Notes under the pieces: generated by a model
Database searches by the model: none
The model's input: the letters and a program-made list of their open reading frames with translations, nothing else
What the model was told of the DNA's origin: nothing
Shown: positions 32,640 through 42,600 of the stretch, piece by piece
How positions within the stretch are numbered: position 1 is the first letter of the stretch
How the letters are laid out: the number at the start of each line of letters is the position of its first letter
Assembly (NCBI GenBank): GCA_031415695.1
Contig: JANOSH010000047.1
Location: forward strand, 310,001 to 374,000
From: JANOSH01 sp031415695
GTDB lineage: Bacteria > Actinomycetota > Acidimicrobiia > Acidimicrobiales > Ilumatobacteraceae
Direction of reading: 5' to 3'
Length of the DNA: 64,000 bases
Made by a program: the position numbers and the translations under genes

Positions 32640-33401
32640 ATGAAAGATGCACTCGGCGACGTTCAGTCGGTTCTTGTACTCGGCGGTGGAAGCGACATCG
32701 CGCTCGCTACCCTGCAACAACTCGTTTCCCGGGGTCGGCTACGTACCGTCATTCTTGCTGGGCGCAACCCCGACACCATGGCCGGCGCACGAGACCAGCT
32801 TGTCGCCAAGGGGGTAACGGTCGATGTGGTTGCGTTCGACGCCGATGCAACCGATACCCACCAGGCCGTAATCGACGACGTTGCCGCTCGCCACGGCGAC
32901 CTCGACCTAGTGATTCTGGCGTTTGCCCGACTCGGCGATCAGAAGGAGTTCCAGGCTCACCCTGCGCAAGCGGCAGCCGTGGCACATACGAACTTTGTCG
33001 GGGCGGTTTGCGTTGGCCTTATCGTTGCCAACCGACTTGGGCTGCAGGGTCATGGGACGCTCGTGGTGTTGTCGTCGGTGGCGGGGGAGCGGGCCCGTGC
33101 CGACAATTTCGTGTACGGGGCCACAAAGGCCGGTCTCGACGCGTTTGCTCAAGGCCTCGGCGATTCGCTCGTTGGAAGCGGCGCTCGGGTACTTGTTGTT
33201 CGGCCCGGTTTCGTACGCACCAAAATGACCACCGGCCTCGCCGAGGCCCCGCTGACCACAGGGCCCGAAGCGGTGGCCAAGGCCACCCTCAGGGGCTTGG
33301 CATCGGGGGCTCACACGGTCTGGTCGCCGCCAGCTCTACGCTACGTGTTCATCGGCATGCGCCACGCCCCCAGAGGCATCTGGCGCAAGCTCGCTCGTTG
33401 A
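32640..33401 (+). CDS. dprE2: Decaprenylphosphoryl-D-2-keto-erythro-pentose reductase DprE2
   Basis: A 253-residue SDR, the same size as mycobacterial DprE2 (254), which reduces the 2-keto intermediate with NADH to give decaprenyl-phosphoryl-arabinose. SVLVLGGGSDIALATLQQL is the cofactor loop, VVLSSVAG holds the Ser, VYGATK the Tyr and Lys, and VRPGFVRTKM the following loop. It directly follows dprE1. Its last 66 bp overlap the convergent AftD-like gene. Confidence 0.92.
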   Translation: MKDALGDVQSVLVLGGGSDIALATLQQLVSRGRLRTVILAGRNPDTMAGARDQLVAKGVTVDVVAFDADATDTHQAVIDDVAARHGDLDLVILAFARLGDQKEFQAHPAQAAAVAHTNFVGAVCVGLIVANRLGLQGHGTLVVLSSVAGERARADNFVYGATKAGLDAFAQGLGDSLVGSGARVLVVRPGFVRTKMTTGLAEAPLTTGPEAVAKATLRGLASGAHTVWSPPALRYVFIGMRHAPRGIWRKLAR

Positions 33402-36400
33402 CACCGCCGCAATGAACACCGCCAGCCAGGCAAGTTGATGCGCCGGGCCAAACGATCGTGGCCATTCCAAGTCAGTTGGCAGGTTGTAGCGGGCCGACTT
33501 GGCGATAACAAACGCGGCGATCACGCCAATGCACGCTGGCGACAGGGTCGCCAGCACGACCCGCGTTCGCGGCCATCGACGCACGACTAGCCCGACGACT
33601 AACACCCCAGCCGCAACAGTAGGGCCCGCTACGCCCCATGCGGCGCAAGCCCATACAGCAGGCCACGTCGGGGCCGGCACAGCCCGCCGTTGGCGAGCTG
33701 CACTACGGGCTAGCCGACGGGGTTGTCGGAATGCCAAACCGAGCGTTAGAAACATGGCAACTGCCGATGCCGCCAAGCCAATCCAGACGAGACGTTGGGG
33801 CGTCCATTCCAGACGTGCGCTCATTGGCCCACCCGTTGGTGTTATCCACCAACCGCTCGCATACCCGTCGATAATCGCGGCCGAGCGAGCGGTGAACCCG
33901 GTGCCGGTGAGCTTCCATCCCGGGTTGTAGCTTTGGGCCAGTACCAGCCAGAACGACTCGGTCGATGCTGCGATCGATATGTCGTAACTGACCGGACTGG
34001 TCGACGTGGCGGTCACGATTGGTGCCGCTCCACGGTTGGTGGAACCTGCGATGTCGTCGCTGAGGATGAGCCGGTCGACATCGATACCCGTTGCCCGACC
34101 AACGGCGGTCGTCAGCAAATGCTCGCCATCGCTAACGGCAACAGGATTGCACCCCACGATGGAGTACGTACCATCGGCGACAAGCGATAGCCACACGGTA
34201 ACCGGAGTGCCGTCGAGCGTCACGAGGTCGTCGCGGCAATCTGTCGCTACACCTGACCGGTTGACAGCCCCGCCCGGGATCGTCAGCTCCGAAATGGCAA
34301 CAGGCAGATCGATTGGCAACTCACTGAAATAGTCGCGGCTAACCGACGCAGCGATCTCGTCGACAGTGATGGCAAGCGTCGCGGCGGTGACGGTTCGACC
34401 CATCGAAACACGAACAGTCGCCGTGTTGTTCTCAACGGATGAGTCGGGTGTGATCGGCGGGATTACGAGCCGCTCGGGCTCGCCGCCGTCAATACTCAGC
34501 AGCAACACTGTCGGGATCGAGAATCGGCCGTCGGCCCGCACGGTGAGATCGAACGAGTCGAATGACGTTGGAACCGAGTTGGTGATGGTGAGCGACTGAC
34601 GCCATTTGTCGATAGGCGTCACCCAAGCCGACGATGCGTCGAGGTCGAACGCGCTCGATGCTCGCGTCTGCGGGTCACCGAGAAGCCGTGCGGTCGATTC
34701 GAGGACAGCACCCGATGTTTGCGTCGCCCGATCGAGCACCGAATCGGCGGCGACACCACTGAGCCGGGCGGTACCGCTGACAGTCATCGTGCGTTTGGTT
34801 GGCAGGGTGAACGATCGCCGCAATGACAGCTCGGGATCAGTGCGGTTTTGTTCCAAACCGTTCGATCGCTGTCGGACCATCATCACCGTAAGCGGATGGG
34901 TGTCGGCTCGGCTCAACGCGGCTGTCGGTAGGCGAACGACCTCGTCGACGACAACCGAACCTACGCGTATCTCGGCGAAACCGACCGAGGCCAAACCGCG
35001 ATATCCGGGCAGCTTCGTGAAGTTCGTGGCAGCGATCTCAACGCGCAGTGTCGTGAATGTTTGCGTTGGAAACGTGATGGTCTGGCCGGGCTGGGTTCGG
35101 CTTGAGTCGTCGAGGTCGACGATAACAGCCGGACCGTTATCGAAGTTGAGCCGAACCTGGGTGAGCCATCTGTTCAGGACACCCGAGGTTGGTTGCAAGA
35201 ACGCGATGTGATCGGTGGTGATCGGCGCGGCTGTCTCAAGCTCGATGCGTTCCCCGGTGACATCGGCAAAGGCGCCTACCCGCCATGACGTCAGCGGATC
35301 GTTGTCGAATGCGTTGGCGGCGCGATCCTCGGGGGTGTAGGTAATGGGGTTGCCGTAACCGGTGGCTTGAACGCGGACAACGCCGCGTTGCTCGGTAACC
35401 GTGCGGTCGGCATCGGAGGCGTCGGCGAACAGGTCGAGCCGATTGTCGTTCGGGTCACGGCGAAGTGGCCGTTCGCCTACAGATTCGGTGTACCCAAGGT
35501 TCTCGCGAACGCTACCCCAGCGCCGTGCCTGTTTGCGGTTGCTGTCGGTAACGATGTACTCGACGTCGACCGGCACAGTACTGACGTGGGGACGCACCGC
35601 CAGATCGGCGTCGTACAGCACCACACCGCCCGTTGGCAGCAGCCCGGCACCGGCGAGATCAACCATGCCTTCACCATCGCCAGCTACGACAGTTGTTCGT
35701 GACTCGGTCCGCACGAATGGTGGAGCGTCGGCAACGTCGTATAGCGCAACGGGTGGGGGCTCGGGCTGGTTCGGGGGAGCGGTGAGTGCGTACTCGTCGA
35801 TGAGGGGCAGTCGGCTGATTGGACGATTCGCTGGCTCATCAGAACCGAACACCGCCGGCTGACCAAGGTCGGCCGCTGCCATGAGGCGAGCGATCGCTTG
35901 GGGCCGCACCGTCCGATATCGCTCGTATTGCAGGTCGTTACGAACCGCAACCGTGCCCGCCGACATCAGGCGGGCCAGTGGGGCAATTGCTGCCGATTCG
36001 CCAAGATTGTCGTTGAGGCGACGTTCGATTGCGTTGAGCAAATCTGCCGCGCCCGGTGACCCGTACGGGATCAGTTCGCGCGCCACGTACGGCCGCTCGA
36101 TAAGACCGGGTGTAATCGGGTCGACGGTGCCGCCCCATCGATAGTCGGCAAAATCGATCCCAGGTGTTTCCCACACCCTAGTCGACGATGTGGTGTCCAA
36201 CGCTGAAGCCGCGTCATTCCAGTAGGCAGGAATGTATTCGGAGCGCAGCAGCGACGGCGTGTACAGGTGGCCGAGCAACAACGGATGTGTGTTGAGCGCA
36301 AGCAGCCCCAGCACGGCCATCTGCGCAACTGTTGCGCAAATGGGCCGGCCAGCGCGGCCGTGTTCGCAACTGTTGCGCAAATGGCTGGCGAGCCGGGCGA

Positions 36401-37604
36401 CACCCTGGCCGACCGCCAAGCTCAGCGCAAGCAGTACCAGGGGTACCGCACGCGGCGTTGATCGCAATGCCATGCCCGCCGTTGTCTCGACAAAACGCTT
36501 GAACACCGAACCGGCTGGTGATGGGTTGGCAAACGGATACGCACCCGCCGACACAGCAACACCGACCACAAGGAGCACGGCCACGAAGCGGCGATGTTTC
36601 CAGTGACCCAGCGCTAACGACCACAGACCAAGGGCCGCGGTTCCAAAGCTGGTCACTACGAGGAGGACCTGTTGGGTGTAGGGCCGGGCGGGTTGCACCC
36701 ATGGCGCTACTTTGTCTTGACCATAGAAATACCAGTATCCCAACCCACGGAGCACTTCGGCCGCCGACGAGGTACGGGACACAGCCTCGGACGTCTCGGT
36801 GAAACGCAGAATAGGCACGCCATAGGCCCCCTGGATTCGCAGCCCAACTATCCACCACAACGACACACCTACGCACAGCACACCGATGCGAGACGCTGCT
36901 GCCACCGCCCGGCGAACCGAAACCTGACCGGTTGCGATTGCGTAACCGATCCAGAGAACCGGAGCTATACCCGCCAAAATTAACGACGTTGCATTCACGG
37001 TTCCGACCAGTCCCACTGCCAGAGCAAATCGTGCCGGCCACCGCCAGCCGCGGTGGGTCAATGACCGAACCACGAACGCCATCATCCATCCAAGGCCAGC
37101 CCACGGCATCAAGATGGCCGAAATACGGGCCGCGTAATCAGTCAGATAGGGCGACCACATATAGAACACAGCGGCCACCGATATGCCGCGCTCGGGCCAA
37201 TCGACCGCCCGGGCGAAGGCAACGATTCCAGTTCCGGCCGCGAACAGGAGCGTGCCCAACCACAGCCGCTGCGCTACCCAATCGGGCACTCGCAGCTGTT
37301 CCATCAGCCAGTAGTACGGCCCCATGGGGAACAGGTAGCCGATGTTTTGATGCGTCACCGTTCCCAACCCGACATGTTGATCCCACAGGTACGGGGCGCG
37401 GGCAAGCAAACGTGACGGGTCGAGGTACAGGTACGACTTCGTGTCGGCCGTAACTCGCCCAGGCGAGTTCCACAACAACGGCACGTAGGCCAGCAGTGCA
37501 AGAAGCAACGTAGTTCGTCGGGACGACGGAGCCGTGTTCAGTGGATTGCTCCGATAGTTGTATCGGCAAGGTGGCCAAAGGTCCGTAACGCTGTCTGGTG
37601 CCAT
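33336..37604 (-). CDS. aftD: AftD-like alpha-(1->3)-arabinofuranosyltransferase (DUF3367), copy A
   Basis: A 1422-residue GT-C membrane glycosyltransferase, the size of mycobacterial AftD (about 1400). The N-terminal membrane half starts with RVTADTKSYLYLDPSRLL, WDQHVGLGTVTHQNIGYLFP and MGPYYWLMEQLRVPDWVAQR, the AftD signature, and has SRTSSAAEVLRGLGYWYFYG in a later loop. Residues about 700-1250 are extracellular beta-rich modules including discoidin/F5-8-like repeats (AFDNDPLTSWRV). The enzyme would add arabinofuranose from decaprenyl-phosphoryl-arabinose to an envelope glycan. Residues about 408-428 are encoded by an in-frame palindromic element. ATG 37604 overlaps the upstream GT4 gene by 67 bp; a later start is possible. 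Confidence 0.88.
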   Translation of the reverse strand: MAPDSVTDLWPPCRYNYRSNPLNTAPSSRRTTLLLALLAYVPLLWNSPGRVTADTKSYLYLDPSRLLARAPYLWDQHVGLGTVTHQNIGYLFPMGPYYWLMEQLRVPDWVAQRLWLGTLLFAAGTGIVAFARAVDWPERGISVAAVFYMWSPYLTDYAARISAILMPWAGLGWMMAFVVRSLTHRGWRWPARFALAVGLVGTVNATSLILAGIAPVLWIGYAIATGQVSVRRAVAAASRIGVLCVGVSLWWIVGLRIQGAYGVPILRFTETSEAVSRTSSAAEVLRGLGYWYFYGQDKVAPWVQPARPYTQQVLLVVTSFGTAALGLWSLALGHWKHRRFVAVLLVVGVAVSAGAYPFANPSPAGSVFKRFVETTAGMALRSTPRAVPLVLLALSLAVGQGVARLASHLRNSCEHGRAGRPICATVAQMAVLGLLALNTHPLLLGHLYTPSLLRSEYIPAYWNDAASALDTTSSTRVWETPGIDFADYRWGGTVDPITPGLIERPYVARELIPYGSPGAADLLNAIERRLNDNLGESAAIAPLARLMSAGTVAVRNDLQYERYRTVRPQAIARLMAAADLGQPAVFGSDEPANRPISRLPLIDEYALTAPPNQPEPPPVALYDVADAPPFVRTESRTTVVAGDGEGMVDLAGAGLLPTGGVVLYDADLAVRPHVSTVPVDVEYIVTDSNRKQARRWGSVRENLGYTESVGERPLRRDPNDNRLDLFADASDADRTVTEQRGVVRVQATGYGNPITYTPEDRAANAFDNDPLTSWRVGAFADVTGERIELETAAPITTDHIAFLQPTSGVLNRWLTQVRLNFDNGPAVIVDLDDSSRTQPGQTITFPTQTFTTLRVEIAATNFTKLPGYRGLASVGFAEIRVGSVVVDEVVRLPTAALSRADTHPLTVMMVRQRSNGLEQNRTDPELSLRRSFTLPTKRTMTVSGTARLSGVAADSVLDRATQTSGAVLESTARLLGDPQTRASSAFDLDASSAWVTPIDKWRQSLTITNSVPTSFDSFDLTVRADGRFSIPTVLLLSIDGGEPERLVIPPITPDSSVENNTATVRVSMGRTVTAATLAITVDEIAASVSRDYFSELPIDLPVAISELTIPGGAVNRSGVATDCRDDLVTLDGTPVTVWLSLVADGTYSIVGCNPVAVSDGEHLLTTAVGRATGIDVDRLILSDDIAGSTNRGAAPIVTATSTSPVSYDISIAASTESFWLVLAQSYNPGWKLTGTGFTARSAAIIDGYASGWWITPTGGPMSARLEWTPQRLVWIGLAASAVAMFLTLGLAFRQPRRLARSAARQRRAVPAPTWPAVWACAAWGVAGPTVAAGVLVVGLVVRRWPRTRVVLATLSPACIGVIAAFVIAKSARYNLPTDLEWPRSFGPAHQLAWLAVFIAAVSTSELAPDASGGVAHADEHVA
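36322..36382. repeat. Palindromic repeat element copy A, inside the AftD-like gene
   Basis: Two copies of the 13-bp palindrome CGCAACTGTTGCG (36324-36336 and 36365-36377) are separated by a GC-rich segment containing GGCCGGCC and GCGGCCGT. The same arrangement recurs at 55888-55951 with 42 instead of 41 bp spacing. Here it lies within a reading frame and is translated (about residues 408-428). Confidence 0.8.
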
Positions 37605-38695
37605 GTGAGCTCGGTTGCTCGGGCGAGCGCGCCTGTGCCAAGGTCAGCGCGCAGGCTTGCGTCGCCGAGCACACGGGCCACAGCGTCGGCGAGGTCAGCC
37701 GGTGCTGCCAATATTCCTGAGCGCCCGTTGACTACGGCATCTCGGTGTCCGCCGATGTCGGTCACCACCGCCGGGGTGCCGCATGCGGCTGCTTCGGTGA
37801 TGGTCATACCCCAGCCTTCGGCAATGGATGCACTTGTGAGAAGCCATGCCCGGCGATACAACCGAACCAGGTCGTTCGTGTCGATGCGGCCGGCGAGCCG
37901 AACAACCGAAGGGTTGGGAAGGGCGTCGATGATGCTTGTGAGGCGGGCGCGCTCAGCGCCTTCGCCAACGATGACAAGTTCGAGGCCGGGGAAGGCGGCG
38001 GCGAGCGGCGCGATGGCCGAAATGAGAACGTCGAGGCTTTTGACCGGCATCAGCCGACCGACGGCAACGATCAATGGATGGTCGGCCTTTTCGCCGCCCG
38101 GGCTAAAGGTAGGGTCTATTCCGGGTGGGACTACTTTGACACGGTCGGCGTGAAATCCGTGATGCAGCAGCTCGGAACGAGACGACTCGGACAGGGTGAT
38201 AGTGGTTTGGTGCCGATAGAACGGCGGGGCGAGTCGGGCTTCAACGAGTCGGCCGAGAGTGCTGAACGGTCGAGGTAACACCTGATTCCACATGGGCCCA
38301 TGAACATGGTGGAGCCACGTAACTTTGGGGCCGCGGGCCCACACCGGCGACAACCAGGGAACACCATTCCAGATCTCGACGAGACCATCTCGACGACCAT
38401 GCCGACCAGCGATTTCCGCGGCGATGCCGCGCGGGAAAACACTGAATCTGCCGGCTCGTCGAATGACGTTGTAGCCGTGGCGCTCTGCAGTGGCGGGTAG
38501 GCCGGGGGCGGCTGACGTTCGCATGGTGACCTCGATGCCTGCCTCGGCCCACAGCCGGGCAACCGTCGAGGCATGCACTTCGCTGCCGCCCGCCTCGTCG
38601 TCAGCAAGGTCGCGCCATGCCAGCATATGGACGCGTCTCAGACCCGACTGTTCCGCCATATCGGCAAGGGAGGTAGGAGACGTTGCGAACGACAT
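37538..38695 (-). CDS. GT4-family glycosyltransferase
   Basis: A 385-residue GT-B retaining glycosyltransferase: DEAGGSEVHASTVARLWAEAG near the N-terminus (acceptor side), WLHHVHGPMWN, PPGIDPTFSP at the domain junction, VAVGRLMPVKSLDVLI and EGWGMTITEAAACGTPAVV (the E-x7-E donor motif). It would transfer a sugar from a nucleotide donor on the cytoplasmic face. It is followed by the AftD-like gene on the same strand, so it probably builds part of the glycan that is later arabinosylated. A hairpin (38710-38734) lies in its upstream region. The ATG at 38695 is chosen; ATG of MAEQSG downstream is an alternative. Confidence 0.85.
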   Translation of the reverse strand: MSFATSPTSLADMAEQSGLRRVHMLAWRDLADDEAGGSEVHASTVARLWAEAGIEVTMRTSAAPGLPATAERHGYNVIRRAGRFSVFPRGIAAEIAGRHGRRDGLVEIWNGVPWLSPVWARGPKVTWLHHVHGPMWNQVLPRPFSTLGRLVEARLAPPFYRHQTTITLSESSRSELLHHGFHADRVKVVPPGIDPTFSPGGEKADHPLIVAVGRLMPVKSLDVLISAIAPLAAAFPGLELVIVGEGAERARLTSIIDALPNPSVVRLAGRIDTNDLVRLYRRAWLLTSASIAEGWGMTITEAAACGTPAVVTDIGGHRDAVVNGRSGILAAPADLADAVARVLGDASLRADLGTGALARATELTWHQTALRTFGHLADTTIGAIH

Positions 38696-38709
38696 TGATG
38701 CTGATGCAA

Positions 38710-38734
38710 GGAGCGTGCCCCCATGGCACGCTCC
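38710..38734. promoter_or_regulatory. Perfect 10-bp hairpin in a divergent promoter region
   Basis: GGAGCGTGCC (38710-38719) and GGCACGCTCC (38725-38734) pair perfectly around a 5-nt loop, between the divergent GT4 and methyltransferase genes. It could be a regulator site or an mRNA leader structure of the GT4 gene. Confidence 0.5.
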
Positions 38735-38802
38735 CCGACGTCGTAGACTAGCTAAGCCTCGCCACCGTCACCGTCTGTGTCGCCGCCAGGACACACACAC
38801 AT

Positions 38803-39624
38803 ATGAAACTCACCGGTGAACGTCCCATTGTCGGCAAAACGCCCGACTCCTTACTTGCGTTGCACGAGGCAGGCTACCGAGAGGTAGTCGCCCGGCTCGG
38901 TCCAGGACGGTTGCTCGATCTCGGCTGTGGTTTGGGCGACGGCAGTGCCCAGTTCCTCCACACAGCGCGCACTGTTTTCGGACTCGACTACCACGTTGCT
39001 ACAGCAGCGCAGGCGGCTCACGCGCATCCTGGGCTTCGCACCCTGTGTAGCGATGGCGCTCGGTTGTCCGTGAAGTCACGGACGTTTGATTGGGTGTGCT
39101 CGTCGCATCTCATCGAGCACTTTGTCGATCCGCAGCATCACGTTTCCGAGCTGGCCCGGGTGCTCGCCAGCACGGGCGAGGTCATCGTCATTACACCCAA
39201 CGCGCCGGCCGATTTCGAAAATCCGTATCACGTTCACCTTTTTGAACCAACCGAGTTGTACGCGATGCTGGGTCGGTATTTCCAAGAGGTGTTCGTCTAT
39301 GGGCTCGATGGCGACGCGGCTGTTAAGGCCGACTTTGCCCAGCGTCGGCGGTTTGCCAATGCCATTCTCAAAGTCGACGTTTTCAAGCTCCGCAATCGAC
39401 TCCCTCGGTCCGCGTATGTGGGTTTGCACGCCGCAGCCCGCAGAGTCGCCTACCCGCTCATCGCTCGGGTCAATGGGCGGCGAGGCCATACCCCGGCTCC
39501 GATTACCGCTGCACAGTTTTCCTTGACCACCAAGATTGATCCGTCGACGCTCGTGTTGTTTGCGGTGGCTCGCAAGCCTCGCGCAACCCCGGCTTTTCCT
39601 TCGCCTGAGCACCACGTTGGCTAA
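38803..39624 (+). CDS. SAM-dependent methyltransferase
   Basis: A 273-residue methyltransferase of the Methyltransf_11 type. RLLDLGCGLGDGSAQF (about 36-51) is SAM motif I, FGLDYH motif II, SDGARLSVKSRTFDWVCSSHLIEHF the acidic and post-II region, and FENPYHVHLFEPTEL resembles enzymes acting on glycans or lipids (inference). A possible -10 is TAGACT at 38743-38748, giving a leader of about 47 nt. The 3' 122 bp overlap the convergent AftD-like gene B. Context suggests it methylates a sugar of the envelope polymer or its lipid carrier. Confidence 0.82.
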   Translation: MKLTGERPIVGKTPDSLLALHEAGYREVVARLGPGRLLDLGCGLGDGSAQFLHTARTVFGLDYHVATAAQAAHAHPGLRTLCSDGARLSVKSRTFDWVCSSHLIEHFVDPQHHVSELARVLASTGEVIVITPNAPADFENPYHVHLFEPTELYAMLGRYFQEVFVYGLDGDAAVKADFAQRRRFANAILKVDVFKLRNRLPRSAYVGLHAAARRVAYPLIARVNGRRGHTPAPITAAQFSLTTKIDPSTLVLFAVARKPRATPAFPSPEHHVG

Positions 39625-42600
39625 GCATCACGTCGCGGCTGAGCAACACGTCGGCGAGCAGCAGCACGATCGCCATCAGCACCACGCGGTGCGCACGCTC
39701 GAAAGGTTGCACCCAACCGAATCCAGCCGCTGGCTCGTCACGTATCTGCCGGACGACATAGCCAAGCCCGGAAACACAAAACATCACGACCGCGGCCGCT
39801 CCAGGCAGCCGTCGCAGCCATCGGTGCAGCGCGCTGGCTGCAACGATTGCGCCGACAACCAGACCGGCCGTTGGCGCTACGACGATTGCTGCCGCTAGTG
39901 CGCTAAGCGCGCCCGTAAACAACCGCCGCCGCCCAGTAGACGATGTCATGGCGCAACCCAACCCCGGGTCGCCGGGGACCTGTCGGCGGCGGCGCCCAAC
40001 GAGCACTACAGCGACGCTCGCAATTGCGGTCAGCACGCTAGCCAACTGTCCGCCGGTGACTAAGCGCTGTGGAGTCCAGCGAAGTTCAATCTGCCGATCT
40101 GTGGCTCCGGCGGCGATACGCCATCCCATTGAACCGCCATCCACGCGTTGAGGCGGGCCGAGTGGCTCACCGTCGATCGTTGCTCGCCAACCGCGGTTCC
40201 AACCCTCACCAAGCACCAACCACTGAGACTGTGTAAACGGGCCGACGACAGCGTGCCTGTGGGTGGCCCCAAATGATCGAATAGTTACCGCTCCTGCGGC
40301 GCCGGGTGCGGGTGGATCCTGGTCGGCGGTTGTCAGTACCAGTTGGCGTAAGTCGACTCCTGGCGCCGACACAAAACGGTGTTCGCCAGCAAGCAACGCT
40401 AGGCCCAACTCGTCGCAGGTCGAGAGTCGTCCGGTGGCATCGACCGAGAGGTTGATCCCAACACCGTCGAGCGTCACGATGTCCGTGCGACACCCCCGCA
40501 CCGTCGGTGCAGCCATCGTGCCCGTGACGTGAAACTCGGTGTTGAAATCGATGGTGACTCGGCGGCTGAGCGTCGGTTCGGGATCGGTTCGGCTTGGGTC
40601 GCGTTGGTTGCCTCGTTCACGGGTGAGCACCACCGTCGTTGGACGTCCGGCCTGTAGTGCCGCATTCAATGTGGTAGCTGGAACAACCACTTCTTCGCGA
40701 AGTGTCGGCCCCTTCGTCTCGAGCTGCAGGCCGACCGCGTCAATCCCGACGTAGGACACCTGGGATCCAACGTCGGTCGCGATGATCTCTAGTGACAATT
40801 GCCCGAATTCACCGGCTCCTAGGTCAAGGCGTTGACCAGTTGGTGTGCGGCTACTGAGGTCGAGTTCTCGGTCGAACGTTGCCGTGTCGGTTGTGATGCG
40901 GACCTTGGTGATCATTCTGTTGGTGTCGGGCAACTGGCGTACGACCAACCCGGCAGGCCGGGGCACGGTGTACTCCACCTCGAACCTTTCGCCGTGGACC
41001 GCAGCGTGCCGCCCTACCTTCCACCAGGTCGACGTGTCGTTGTCGACGGCGTGGATGGGGCGGTCTTCTGGCCGGTAGCCAACCGGGTCGCCGTACGAGG
41101 TGGCTGTGGCCCGACCACCAATTTGTTCGGCGGTTGTGCGCTCAGTGCCGACACCGAATAGGGGAAGTCGAGCGTCGGCAGGGTCGGGCAGAGTCGTGAT
41201 CGCCAAGGAGTCCTCGGTCGCCCCGACCGTGTCGTGAGAGCCGCGCCATTGGCGCGCCCGGGGTCGATTCGTGTCGGTAACAATCACCGCGGCTGCGGTT
41301 GGCGCCTTGGCGCCGTCACCGGCGTACTGAATCACACGATCGCTTGGCAGCACCCCGGCGGCGGCTGCGGCCACAATGCCCGAACCGTCACCGACGAGAA
41401 CTACGGGTTCTTTGGGTGCCAGACGCACGATCTCGAAAGGACGGGTCAGTGGGTAGATTGTCACGGCACCAAACATGCTGGGCGGGCCGACACCATCGGA
41501 GCCAGCCAAAAGACTGGACACCGTGTCAGGTGGCACCGTGTTGTACCGGGCGAGGTCGAGATCGCCACGAACGACAATATCGCCGGCTCCCAACAGCCGC
41601 GCTATGGGCACCACCGCTTGGATGCTCAAGGTGGATTGCTGCACTTGGTCGTCGAACGCATACAGCAGGTCCATGAGCGCCGGATCGCCAAGGGGAAGAA
41701 GTTCGCGGGTGATCTCGCCTCGCCTCATCAGGCCGGGAAGTAACGAATCGGTGGTGGTACCCCACGTGAAGGCACCGAACTCGATGCCGGGCAACGAGAG
41801 AACCCGGCTCGAACCGCCTCGACTGTCGAGTTCGTTGGCGGCGTCGAGCCAGTATTGGGGCACCTCGCCCGGGTGTCGCAAGGTGGCATCGACCAAGCTG
41901 CCGTTCCACAGGGCCGGTTGATTTGCACAGACCGCTAACAACAGCGCGTATGCCAACGCTCGACCGGCGCGAGGCCGACGGTTGTACACGTATCCGATGG
42001 CCGTACCGAGCGAGAGCGACATGGCTAACACCACGAGGGGTACGGCACGCGTTGAGCTGCGCAAGGCCAGTTGCACTGTGGATCGCCCGCCATTCGCCGT
42101 CCAGAGCCGCCCGAGCGGCGAGCCTGGATCGTGTGATCCAACCGCGAGCGCCGTACCAATCAGCCAACAGCCTGCCAGCCACAAACGAAGTCGCGACCGC
42201 ACCACCACCAAACTGAAAACTGCCATGCTTGCCAGCGCCCAACCAAGCGCGATCAGGCCGGGAGACTGAAGGTACGGCGTCGACGCCGAGTTCCATGGCC
42301 CACTCGGTGTGTTGCCGTAGAACAACCAGTGTCCAAGGCCCCGTTGCACCTCGGCCGCCGAGGCGGTCGACGCTACCGCCTGCACCGTTTCGGAATAGGC
42401 CAACACATCGGCTCCGTAGCGACTCTGCAACCCGAGAGCTACCAGCCACCACAGCGATGCCCCAAGACCGAATAGGCCTATTCGAGCCGCAACGCTCACT
42501 GCTCGGGCTGCGGTAATCTCGCGGTTGGCCGTTGCCGTAACGAGCCAGAGCACCGGTGCTATGCCGATTAGGGCTATTGCCGTGGCGTTGATTCCCCCGA

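Noticed and set aside
36322..36382. CRISPR-like repeats in the AftD gene
   Set aside because: There are only two short palindromes per locus, the segment between them is conserved between loci and no cas gene is present.
36214..37104. A 296-codon alternative frame on the minus strand
   Set aside because: It is an out-of-frame shadow of AftD copy A, rich in Arg and Gly with no recognisable domain.
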